A DNA stretch of 9,499 nt from an uncultured Oscillospiraceae bacterium (GTDB lineage Bacteria; Bacillota; Clostridia; Oscillospirales; Ruminococcaceae): assembly GCA_900555435.1 (NCBI GenBank), contig USLH01000091.1, positions 1-9,499 on the forward strand. Direction: 5' to 3'. Position 1 is the stretch's first letter, and every line of letters begins with the position of its first letter. Below the pieces are notes generated by a model. It was not told the DNA's origin. It searched no databases and saw only the letters and a list, made by a program, of their open reading frames with translations. This document shows, in pieces, positions 1-6,134 of this stretch. The translations under genes were made by a program, and so were the position numbers.

Positions 1-480
1 CCAGTTGGTGATCTCGCCGGTGTAGATCTTGGCAATCTCCTCCATGGTCAGGTCTTCGACGGGGTTTGCGAGGTTTACCACCACGCCGATGCCGTCCAGG
101 GCGATCTTGTGGGCTACAAGGCCGGTCTCGGTGTCTTTCAGGTCACGGCTGACGTTGCCGATGTCGGAGACGCCGTCCTGTGCGTTCTTGATGCCGGTGG
201 AGGAGCCGCCCAGCTGGACGTCCACGGACACGTCGGGGTATTTTTCGTTGAAGCTCTCAGCCAGGGCTTTTGCTACCTTCTCCATGGAAGTGGAGCCGGA
301 CATGGAAACCGTTCCGGTGATCTTCTCTTGGTCGCCTGCTTCCGAAGAAACGGAGGAGGAGACGGTGGAGGAGGGAGCCGCTTCCGAAGAGCTGGAGGAG
401 GTGTTCCCGCCGTTTCCACAGCTGGAGAGGATAAGAGCGGCCATGAGAGTTGCCGTAACGATCGAAGTCACTTTTTTCAT
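1..480 (-). CDS. pstS: Phosphate ABC transporter substrate-binding lipoprotein PstS (N-terminal 160 residues; gene continues past the left edge)
   Basis: Captures inorganic phosphate outside the membrane and delivers it to the PstCAB transporter. Read on the minus strand from ATG at 480-478, the frame is open to position 1. The protein starts with a lipoprotein signal (KK at 2-3, hydrophobic stretch 6-18, lipobox LSSC at 18-21, lipidated Cys21). A Ser/Thr/Glu-rich linker follows to about residue 50, typical of Gram-positive lipoproteins. The mature domain then shows family marks: SGSTSMEK (about 60-67), LGGSSTGI (about 89-96) and IGNVSRDLKDTE (about 104-115), which supply phosphate-binding Ser/Thr/Arg/Asp residues. 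An AAGGAAG ribosome binding site lies about 8 bases upstream. The rest of pstS, and presumably pstCAB-phoU, lies outside the window. The promoter looks phosphate-regulated. Family assignment is firm. Confidence 0.93.
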   Translation of the reverse strand, partial: MKKVTSIVTATLMAALILSSCGNGGNTSSSSSEAAPSSTVSSSVSSEAGDQEKITGTVSMSGSTSMEKVAKALAESFNEKYPDVSVDVQLGGSSTGIKNAQDGVSDIGNVSRDLKDTETGLVAHKIALDGIGVVVNLANPVEDLTMEEIAKIYTGEITNW

Positions 481-513
481 TTTCAATTCTTCCTTTCTGC
501 TTTTTACAAGCAC

Positions 514-579
514 ATTATACGGCGTTTTCTGTCAGTTCAAAAGCAATCTGCGGTATAGCTTCTGTAAATGAACGGTAAA
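514..579 (-). promoter_or_regulatory. pstS promoter with Pho-box-like repeats
   Basis: On the minus strand a perfect -10 (TATAAT, plus positions 514-519) has no good -35. Exactly 10 bp upstream sits CTGACA (530-535), and in register with it at multiples of 11 bp come TATACC (552-557), TTTACA (563-568) and TTTACC (574-579); the 541-546 slot is degenerate. A further TTTACA (595-600) is one base out of phase. Known Pho boxes are hexamers or heptamers repeated every 11 bp and ending about 10 bp before the -10, replacing the -35. The pattern is seen in the sequence; PhoP/PhoB control is inferred. Confidence 0.7.
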
Positions 580-633
580 AAGGCAGAGGGGCTTTGTAAA
601 ACGGCGATCTCGACAGAAGTTTACAAATAGGGT

Positions 634-662
634 TTGAAATAACGGGGTATTTATGGTAGAAT
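634..662 (+). promoter_or_regulatory. Promoter of the PH-domain protein operon
   Basis: TTGAAA (634-639), a 17-bp spacer and TAGAAT (657-662) form a good sigma-A type promoter, 36 bases before the start codon at 699. No sigma-W type signature (TGAAAC with CGTA) was found, although the Bacillus relatives of this operon are described as sigma-W controlled. Confidence 0.6.
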
Positions 663-698
663 AAAAAGGCTAATGAGTTCGTTGAAAGGAGGTGCGGC

Positions 699-1175
699 AT
701 GGAGGGCGGATTGTCTAAGCGGATTCTGGTTTTCTGGGAGACTGCAGCGATCCTGATCGGAGGGATCGTAGGCGGTCTGGCGGCATGGCTGATCCCTACC
801 CGGACGTGGTACTGGTATCTGACCCTCTGGGTGGTGGGCTTTTTGCTGGTAGCCTGCTGCTTCCTTTGGCTGCCCCTTCTTTATGAAAGCAGTCACTATC
901 GGATCACACCGGAATATGTGGAGTATGAAAGCGGCGTCTGTGTCTGTGTGCGCACACGGATGCTGCGGCGATCGATCATGTATGTCACTCTTGTCCGCAG
1001 CCCGGTGTCGCCCTTTTTAGGCACTCGCAGCCTGGTCATCTCCTCCATGGGAGGAAACCTTGTGATCCCCGGTCTTCCCAGAGAGACGGCGGAGGAGATC
1101 TTAAAGGACGTGACGCCCCGGTACCCTGCCATTCGTTCCCGGATCTTTTCGTCGGAAAAGGGGGAGAGACGATGA
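699..1175 (+). CDS. YdbS-like membrane protein with a bacterial PH (bPH2/DUF304) domain
   Basis: A 158-residue membrane protein. Two transmembrane segments (about 10-31 and 38-61) precede one bacterial pleckstrin-homology domain (about 66-137) with the usual pattern: YRITPEYVEYESGV, then basic residues, IMYVTLVR, and a closing PGLPRETAEEILK helix. The start is set by AAAGGAGGTG at 685-694. The stop overlaps the next start (ATGA at 1172-1175), so the pair is translationally coupled. The arrangement of a short one-PH-domain protein followed by a long several-PH-domain protein matches Bacillus subtilis ydbST, a cell-envelope operon linked to resistance against certain antimicrobial peptides. That role is known from the relatives and only inferred here. 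The molecular activity of the family is not known. The gene is divergent from pstS and shares its 218-bp intergenic region. Confidence 0.82.
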   Translation: MEGGLSKRILVFWETAAILIGGIVGGLAAWLIPTRTWYWYLTLWVVGFLLVACCFLWLPLLYESSHYRITPEYVEYESGVCVCVRTRMLRRSIMYVTLVRSPVSPFLGTRSLVISSMGGNLVIPGLPRETAEEILKDVTPRYPAIRSRIFSSEKGERR

Positions 1176-2611
1176 ACGACTTTGAGCGGCAGCACCCCCT
1201 TGCGGTAGTTTACGCCTTTTCCAAATACATTGTGTTGCTGCTTTTTCCGCTGCTGCGTTCCCTGATGCTTTTAAAAGGGGACTTCCGTGCGTGGGCAAAG
1301 GGCGCATGGGCAGATATTCTGGTGCTGTTGCTGATCGTGGGGTTTGGTGTGCTTCAGTGGCTCTGCGTGACCTACAGCCTTCGGATCAAGGGCCTTTATG
1401 TGGAAAGCGGCGTGCTTTTGAACGAAGTCCGGTACATCCCTTACGCAAACCTTTCCTCCGCCGTGGTGGAGCGCCCCTTTTACCTGCGGCCCTTCCGGGT
1501 GGTGCGGGTGCGGCTGGAGACCGACAGCGGCAGCCGCTCCCGGGCGGATGTGAGTCTTCTCCTGCGAAACCGACAGGCTCAGGAAATGGTGGACGCCGGT
1601 ATAAGGCTCCTGATCGAAGAGCCAGCGGAAGAGCCGAGGATCTATCAGCCCCGGACCCTTTCCATCGCCATTCTCTCGCTGATCACCTCCAACTCCCTGA
1701 CGGGGGTCTTATTTCTTTCCACCTTCATTTCCCAGACCGGTAAGGTTTTAGGGGAGCAGTTCGAGCAGATGCTGGTCCACTCCCTGACCCGACTGGTGCG
1801 GTTTCTTGCCTTTAACGTCCCGCCGGCAGCCGCTATGGCGGCGGCGATCCTGCTGGGGGGATGGGGGATCGCTTTCCTCATCAATCTGATCAACCATTTG
1901 GGTTTCCGGACGGTGCGGAAGGGGCGGCTCCTTTTTATTGAAGCCGGAATCTTTGTCCGGAGGGAGTATTACCTTTCCGTGGAGCGGATCAATTTTCTCA
2001 CCTTGCGGCAGAGCCTTCTTGCGAAGCTCTTCGGTTTTTGTTCCGCCTTTATCAACTGCACCGGCTACGGAAAGGGGAAGAACGAGCTTTCCGTGCTGCT
2101 TCCGGCGGCGGATAAGGGGGATCTGCGGCGGAAGCTGCGGCTGATCTTGCCGGAGATCCGGGTCTCCGACCGGAAATACCGTCCGAAATGCCAGACCATC
2201 ATGCGTTTTTTGAACCCGCCTATCTGGACGATCTTAGGATTGCTGGCGGGATTCTGGGTGCTGTGGCGGCTGTTTCCGAGGTTCGGGAGCCTGATCCTCT
2301 ACTTTGCCGTGATGGCGGAGATCCCGGCGGTGTGGTGGCTTTTTGTGAAGATCGCCGCCTATCTTCATGTAGGGGTCGGCATCCGGGGGGACACTTACAC
2401 TTTTTATACCACCTTCGGATATGCCTTCTTTACCACCGCTCTGCATAAAGATAAAATCGCAAAGGTGGAGGTGCGGCAGTCTCTTTTCCAGAAAATGTCT
2501 CAGTGCGTCGACCTTAGGATCTACACCTTTGCGGAGACCCATCATCACGTCCGAGTCCACAACATTCCCAGTGCGCAGGCAGAGGAATTCCTGCGGATCT
2601 TGGGAAAGTAG
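1172..2611 (+). CDS. YdbT-like membrane protein with three bacterial PH (bPH2/DUF304) domains
   Basis: A 479-residue integral membrane protein in which pairs of transmembrane segments alternate with PH domains. Segments lie near 11-34 and 46-66, then PH domain 1 (about 66-147, with LRIKGLYVESGVLLNEVRYI). Segments near 164-186 and 214-240 precede PH domain 2 (about 243-325, with RLLFIEAGIFVRREYYLSVERI). Segments near 351-369 and 371-395 precede PH domain 3 (about 396-476, with YTFYTTFGYAFFTTALHKDKI). The N-terminal RQHPL motif is typical of the YdbT family. It overlaps the upstream YdbS-like gene by four bases and has a GGGGGAGA ribosome binding site inside that gene. The two proteins probably act together in the membrane. 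A role in envelope defence, as proposed for Bacillus YdbST, is by analogy only. The frame is intact. Confidence 0.85.
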   Translation: MNDFERQHPLAVVYAFSKYIVLLLFPLLRSLMLLKGDFRAWAKGAWADILVLLLIVGFGVLQWLCVTYSLRIKGLYVESGVLLNEVRYIPYANLSSAVVERPFYLRPFRVVRVRLETDSGSRSRADVSLLLRNRQAQEMVDAGIRLLIEEPAEEPRIYQPRTLSIAILSLITSNSLTGVLFLSTFISQTGKVLGEQFEQMLVHSLTRLVRFLAFNVPPAAAMAAAILLGGWGIAFLINLINHLGFRTVRKGRLLFIEAGIFVRREYYLSVERINFLTLRQSLLAKLFGFCSAFINCTGYGKGKNELSVLLPAADKGDLRRKLRLILPEIRVSDRKYRPKCQTIMRFLNPPIWTILGLLAGFWVLWRLFPRFGSLILYFAVMAEIPAVWWLFVKIAAYLHVGVGIRGDTYTFYTTFGYAFFTTALHKDKIAKVEVRQSLFQKMSQCVDLRIYTFAETHHHVRVHNIPSAQAEEFLRILGK

Positions 2612-2650
2612 GGTCGAAAGGCTCGCTTGCTCGTTTCATAAGACGGGTAC

Positions 2651-2699
2651 ACAATAAAAAGTCCATCGTGCTTTTGGGCAGCGATGGACTTTTTTGTGT
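2651..2699 (+). terminator. Intrinsic terminator of the PH-domain operon
   Basis: GTCCATCG (2661-2668) pairs with CGATGGAC (2682-2689); the stem extends inward through TGC/GCA with one bulged G, and outward through A/T-rich arms. It is followed by TTTTTT (2690-2695), 40-85 bases after the stop codon. The A-rich left arm makes it potentially active in both directions. Confidence 0.88.
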
Positions 2700-2980
2700 C
2701 CGGAATTTCTTGGTAAATACCGCCGATTTTTTGGAGCAAACGGTATGGTTCGGGGATGAAAAGAGATTTTGAAAATGTGGGAAGCTCAGGTGCGAATCAG
2801 CAGGGCGTAGCCAAAAATACAAATCAAGAAGCGAAAAAGCCAAAGAAAACAGCCAAATTTTGAATGTTCATGGATCGTCCAAAATCTATAAAGGGATAAA
2901 AAGACGCTGAAATTTCAAACAAAAGAGGAACCAAAACGACAATCTTTACAAGGAAATATCAGCCATTTTAAAATATCCAT
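2700..2980. other. AT-rich intergenic stretch without a recognisable gene
   Basis: No open frame here has a credible ribosome binding site or a recognisable product. The stretch is clearly richer in A than the neighbouring genes, with several AAAGCC/AAACAGCC-like words around 2815-2860, but no convincing hairpin, riboswitch or repeat was found. Its right end leads into the promoter of the next gene. Confidence 0.5.
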
Positions 2981-2983
2981 CTA

Positions 2984-2992
2984 TGCTATAAT
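2984..2992 (+). promoter_or_regulatory. Extended -10 promoter before the CBM-like gene
   Basis: TATAAT (2987-2992) is preceded by TG at 2984-2985, giving an extended -10. There is no good -35 at the right distance. The start codon follows 38 bases downstream, behind a strong ribosome binding site. Confidence 0.6.
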
Positions 2993-3029
2993 ACAAGTGT
3001 CAGCAGGGGATGGAAAAGGAGGAACCAAA

Positions 3030-3752
3030 ATGTCAGAAATGGTCATGCTCAACACAATCATGCACTTTTTCCACTCCCCCGGCGGCTACGTCATGCCGGC
3101 GAAGCATTCCGGGAGTGAAGAACCCCGGAACGCTCTGGCTCGGACTGCCGCATGGAAGCCGAACACGGCTTATTATGTAAGCTTTTCTACCTGGGGCGGA
3201 AAAACCAGCGCCGGAAACTATTATTTTCTGGACCTGCATTCCGGAGACGGGATAAAAAAGCTCTCTCATTGGTTTGAGCGGGAAGATTTCGGTGCGGTGA
3301 ACAAGGCCTTCCATTTTGTGACCGGAAGGGAATCGGAGCAGTATCTGGAATTCGGCTGTTACCGCAGCGGCAGCTTCCAGATCGATCAGCTGATCCTCAT
3401 GGAGGATACGGCAGGGACGGCGGTTTCTGCCTCAACCATTCCCGAGGAGCAGCGGAATCAGATTCGGCGTCCCGCCTTTACCGGGTTCCCGGTTCAGGCG
3501 GATTTTGAAGGAAGCTCCTTCCATTCCAGCATCCTGAGTCCCGGAACCGGTTATCAAGGCCGATTCACCCAAACGCCCGGAGAGGTCATTTCCGGTGAAA
3601 ATTCGGCTTACGGCAAGGCATGGGCTCCAAGGAACGGATGGGTGAATTTCCTGAGCACTGAGCCCAAGCTGGCGCCTTTTTCCATCGGAAAGACCTATCT
3701 CTCCTATCGGCTCTTAGAGTCGGCTTCCGGTGAGGGTCAGGGCTTCCGGTGA
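3030..3752 (+). CDS. Protein with two beta-sandwich (CBM-like) modules, probably truncated at its C-terminus
   Basis: I do not recognise this family with confidence. The start at 3030 is chosen because AAAAGGAGG (3014-3022) lies seven bases before it; an in-frame GTG at 2997 falls too close to the -10 box. The 240-residue product shows two stretches that look like carbohydrate-binding beta-sandwiches: about 30-130 (KPNTAYYVSFSTWG, FHFVTGRESEQYLEFGCYRS, closing FQIDQLILMED) and about 155-230 (VQADFEGSSF, GEVISGENSAYGKAW, GKTYLSYRLLES). There is no signal peptide and no visible catalytic domain. The second module stops short, and the last ten codons are supplied by a 19-bp tandem repeat that forces a TGA. 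This suggests a truncated remnant of a larger carbohydrate-active or surface protein. The neighbouring DUF3737-patB operon is also broken. Confidence 0.55.
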   Translation: MSEMVMLNTIMHFFHSPGGYVMPAKHSGSEEPRNALARTAAWKPNTAYYVSFSTWGGKTSAGNYYFLDLHSGDGIKKLSHWFEREDFGAVNKAFHFVTGRESEQYLEFGCYRSGSFQIDQLILMEDTAGTAVSASTIPEEQRNQIRRPAFTGFPVQADFEGSSFHSSILSPGTGYQGRFTQTPGEVISGENSAYGKAWAPRNGWVNFLSTEPKLAPFSIGKTYLSYRLLESASGEGQGFR

Positions 3753-3769
3753 GGGTCAGGGCTTCCGGT
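3722..3769. repeat. 19-bp tandem repeat, about 2.5 copies, at a gene-gene junction
   Basis: The unit GGCTTCCGGTGAGGGTCAG occurs at 3722-3740 and 3741-3759, and its first ten bases recur at 3760-3769. The copies are identical. The repeat is where the plus-strand CBM-like gene ends and where the minus-strand patB remnant loses similarity to its family. Because 19 is not a multiple of three, the second copy shifts the frame and creates the stop at 3750-3752. Confidence 0.95.
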
Positions 3770-4504
3770 TCCGCATTCTGGACGGCGGCGGTCTGCAGCC
3801 CTGCCAGATTGAAGGCTTTAGTGGGGGCGATGCAGGTGACGCTGTTTTCCCGGCAGTCATCGGAAACGGAGGCAAAGGGCACATATCCGCAGTCGGGGCC
3901 AGTCAGGACACAGTGGATCTCGTCGGAAACGACCACAACGCGATGCTTCCGGCAAAGTGCACCCATCCGGGCAAGGGTCTCCCTATCCCAGATCTTCTCT
4001 ACGGGATTGTGGGGATTACAAAGGATAAAAAGGGACGTTTGGGGGTCGGAAACGGCACGCTCAAAGGCGGAAAAATTGACGGAATAGCTCTCCCCGTCAT
4101 AGGTAAGGGGGCACGCCAGAACCTGCCGGCCGTTATTCAGGGTCGAATGGAAGAAGATGTTGTAAACGGAGTCAGGATCAGCACCTTTTCCGCCGGGGTG
4201 GTCAGCTTCCGGACGATGCTGGAAATGGCGGGGATCCCGCCGGTGCAGAAAATGAGCCAGTCTTTTTCTATGGAAAAGCCGTGGCGGGTCTTCCACCAGT
4301 TCTGATACGCTTCGTACCAGCTGTCCGGCAGGATGGAGCAGTCGAACACGCCGTGAGCCGTCCGCTTTTCGATGGCGCTGCGGATCTCCGGGGCAGCGGG
4401 GAAGTCCATATCCGTCACCCGAATGGGCAGCTCGTTTTCGCCGACGTCCCATTTTAAGGAATTCGTGTTCCGGCGGTCAATGGGGTGTCAAAATCGTAAG
4501 ACAT
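3760..4504 (-). pseudogene. patB: Broken PatB/MalY-type PLP-dependent C-S beta-lyase (aminotransferase fold), frameshifted and missing the C-terminus
   Basis: Intact relatives cleave the C-S bond of cystathionine or cysteine using pyridoxal phosphate and have about 390 residues. Here similarity starts at ATG 4504 behind AAAGGAGG. One base is missing in the C-run at 4482-4485 (frame lost after MSYDFDTP) and another near 4167 (at ILTP/VYNIFFHS). Reading across these breaks restores family motifs: TDMDFPAAPEIRSAI, TGGIPAISSIVRKL, YNIFFHSTLNNGRQV, CNPHNPV, VVVSDEIHC and the lysine motif APTKAFNLAGLQTAAV. Similarity stops at about residue 250 at the tandem repeat, so about 140 residues are lost. 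Unusual residues such as CNPHNPVEK (normally Gly for Glu) and HGVFDCS (normally a Gly-Tyr pair) fit relaxed selection. It is 14 bases downstream of the DUF3737 pseudogene, evidently its former operon partner. Confidence 0.85.
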
Positions 4505-4518
4505 GGGTCATCCTCCTT

Positions 4519-5327
4519 TTATTCGGCAGTGCCTTCTCGGCAGAGGATCTTCGTTTTTGCGGGGGCTACCTTGTCCGGCTCTACAATCAGCTTTTCGATG
4601 CGGTCGGCACGGATGGCGCCGCCGGAGGGGGTTAATACGCTGTTGATGGTGCCTTCGATGTCAGCGTCTTCGGTGGAATATTCAAAGACCAAAGTGGTGT
4701 TTAAAAGCCGGTAGTTTTCATGGTCAGTTTCTCGATGTAGCACATTCCCTGCAGGCTTCAGCCCAGATATTGCCGGAGATGAAGGAGTCCCGGACGGTGA
4801 CGTTTTCGCTGTTCCGGAAAGCACCCTTGTAAGGAGCCGGGAGTTTTTAATCTCCATGTTTTTCACGTCATTAAAGGAATAATTGCCGTAAAGGGTCAGA
4901 CCGGAAACAGTCAGGTTCTCGCTGTTCATGGCGAAGTAGTCGCCTTTGGCGGTGACGTTTTCCATCGTCACGTCGGAACAGCTCCAAAGGGTCTCGGCGG
5001 CGTTTGCAAAGGTGACGTCTTTTAAGATCAGATCCTTGCAGCGGCGGAAGTTTTTGGGCGCTTCAATGGCCGCGTCCTCCATCCGGATGTGATTGGTGTA
5101 CCAGATGCCGGCTCTTGCCATCTCGAACCAGGTACAGTGGGTGGCTTCGATGTTTTTGGCGTATCAGAGGGGTGCTTTCACTTGAACATGCTGCCGATCA
5201 TCTGAATGTCCCGGCTTTCTTTCAGCGGGGATTCGCCATCGGAGAAGATGGAATCGATAATACGAAGCTGGCTGCCCTGAAAGAGGGCACGCACGCCGGT
5301 AAGTGGGGTTTGACAGATCTCGGTCAT
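4519..5327 (-). pseudogene. Broken DUF3737 family protein (right-handed beta-helix type)
   Basis: Recognised from motifs of the DUF3737 family of Firmicutes: IIDSIFSDGESPLKESRDI near the start, MARAGIWYTNHIRMEDAAIE, APKNFRRC, VTFANAAETLW, KGDYFAMNSENLT, then NTTLVFEYSTEDADI and SGGAIRADRIEKLI. Function is unknown; intact members have roughly 280-290 residues. The start is ATG 5327 with AAAAGGAGA upstream. The first frame ends at TGA 5180-5178, where the family motif FKWKHPLWY expects TGG; a base is missing in the C-run at 5169-5172, and the next expected Trp is also TGA (5166-5164). Further single-base losses lie near 4827, 4770 and 4715. About 14 codons between LG and SLQG are missing near 4754-4764. 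An apparently open 200-codon stretch from 5121 passes through the damage only because the losses add up to a multiple of three. Confidence 0.85.
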
Positions 5328-5372
5328 GGGTTCTCCTTTTCTCTCCTTTTTGATTCTCTACGATTTTCCTCT

Positions 5373-5378
5373 ATTGTA
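5373..5378 (-). promoter_or_regulatory. Possible -10 of the former DUF3737-patB operon
   Basis: On the minus strand TACAAT lies 46 bases before the DUF3737 start, but the -35 at 17 bp (TTCTTA) is poor. Weak candidate. Confidence 0.35.
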
Positions 5379-5446
5379 CACCTTTTCCGAAAAGATAAGA
5401 AATAGCCCCTTGGTATGGGAAGATTTGTTTTTTCGGCAGGAATGAA

Positions 5447-5476
5447 TGTAAACGTATTGACAAATAACGGTTTACA
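5447..5476 (+). promoter_or_regulatory. BirA-type operator 1 of bioY
   Basis: TGTAAAC (5447-5453), 16 bases, GTTTACA (5470-5476). This matches the known layout of Firmicute BirA operators, TGTtAAC-N14-16-GTtAACA, with T/A variation. It covers the -35 box of the bioY promoter, so binding of biotin-charged BirA would block RNA polymerase. Assignment to BirA is inferred from layout plus the bioY target. Confidence 0.75.
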
Positions 5477-5485
5477 TGGTATGAT
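5457..5485 (+). promoter_or_regulatory. bioY promoter
   Basis: Consensus TTGACA (5457-5462), a 17-bp spacer and TATGAT (5480-5485) with TG at the extended -10 position. It is a strong promoter lying inside the two operators. The start codon is 46 bases downstream of the -10. Confidence 0.88.
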
Positions 5486-5514
5486 GTAAACCGTCTTAAA
5501 AAATAAAGTTTACA
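5485..5514 (+). promoter_or_regulatory. BirA-type operator 2 of bioY
   Basis: TGTAAAC (5485-5491), 16 bases, GTTTACA (5508-5514): the same half-sites and spacing as operator 1, shifted by exactly 38 bp. It starts on the last base of the -10 and covers the transcription start. Its left half also forms, with the right half of operator 1, the perfect inverted repeat GGTTTACAT-N6-ATGTAAACC (5469-5492). Confidence 0.75.
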
Positions 5515-5530
5515 ATCGGAGGAGATCCCA

Positions 5531-6088
5531 ATGAATCAAGCCGCATCCGTTACGAAAAAACGCAGCAAAATCCTTTCTATGGCGTTAATCGCCTTATTTG
5601 CCGCCTTAACGGCGGTACTGTCCCAGATTGCCATTCCCACCCCGTGGCAGATCCCCATCAGCCTTGGAAATCTGGCGGGATTCCTGGCAGTGGGGCTGCT
5701 GACCTGGGAGGAGGCGGCGCTGAGCCAGGTCGTCTGGGTGCTGTTAGGCGTCGTCGGGGCGCCGGTTTTCTCCGGCATGGGATCGCTGAGCCGGCTGGTA
5801 GGGCCTACCGGCGGCTATATCATCGGGTATATCGTTTCCGCCGTGGCGGCGGGGCTGATCCTTACGAAAATCGGGTACCGGTTCTGGAAAATGGTGGCAG
5901 CACTGGTCGTGGGGCTGCTGCTCTGCTACCTGTTCGGCACCGTCTGGTATGTGATCGTCATGAAGCAGACCTCCTTCTGGGCGGCTCTTTTAGCCTGCGT
6001 TTTCCCGTACATCCCCTTCGATCTGGTGAAGATCGTGCTGGTCTCCCTGCTGAGCTTAAAGCTCCGGCCCATTTTAAAAACCGCATAA
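5531..6088 (+). CDS. bioY: Biotin transporter BioY (substrate-binding S component of an ECF transporter)
   Basis: A 185-residue integral membrane protein that binds biotin and works with the shared EcfA-EcfA'-EcfT energising module, which is not encoded in the window. About six hydrophobic segments can be seen (roughly 14-33, 42-60, 63-80, 94-112, 118-140, 150-178). Family marks are TPWQIPISLGNLAGFLAVGLL (about 37-57), the LLGVVGAPVFSGM segment (about 71-83) and LVGPTGGYIIGYI (about 89-101), then LFGTVWYVIVMKQ and FPYIPFDLVKIVL. Length is normal for BioY. GGAGGAG at 5518-5524 serves the ATG at 5531. It is transcribed alone, from a strong promoter flanked by two BirA-like operators, so import is probably shut off when biotin is plentiful. 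No biotin-synthesis genes are nearby, which fits a lone salvage gene. Confidence 0.95.
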   Translation: MNQAASVTKKRSKILSMALIALFAALTAVLSQIAIPTPWQIPISLGNLAGFLAVGLLTWEEAALSQVVWVLLGVVGAPVFSGMGSLSRLVGPTGGYIIGYIVSAVAAGLILTKIGYRFWKMVAALVVGLLLCYLFGTVWYVIVMKQTSFWAALLACVFPYIPFDLVKIVLVSLLSLKLRPILKTA

Positions 6089-6098
6089 AGCAAAGAAG

Positions 6099-6133
6099 AA
6101 CCGCCGCCCGGAACGTGCTCCGGACGGCGGTTT
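6099..6133. terminator. Hairpin terminator between bioY and nrdG (convergent)
   Basis: A 14-bp stem with one mismatch (6099-6112 with 6119-6132; AACCGCCG paired with CGGCGGTT, CCGGA with TCCGG) and a 6-base loop lies in the gap between the convergent stops. The plus-strand T-tract is short; on the minus strand the stem is followed by TTCTTCTTTGC. It probably ends both transcripts. Confidence 0.8.
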
Positions 6134-6134
6134 G

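Noticed and set aside
109..558. Long plus-strand open frames opposite pstS
   Set aside because: They are low-complexity antisense readings of the pstS coding strand with no ribosome binding site; the minus frame has a full lipoprotein signal and PstS motifs.
2514..2843. A 109-codon minus-strand frame after the PH-domain operon
   Set aside because: It crosses the terminator hairpin, has no ribosome binding site and has implausible composition.
2700..2980. A possible small RNA or repeat element in the AT-rich gap
   Set aside because: Only short A-rich words recur; no stable hairpin, promoter-terminator pair or precise repeat was found.
3586..4452. A 288-codon minus-strand frame over the patB remnant
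   Set aside because: Only its middle part is the true PatB frame; the first third and the tail are out-of-frame readings rich in Arg, His and Pro, so it is not a gene.
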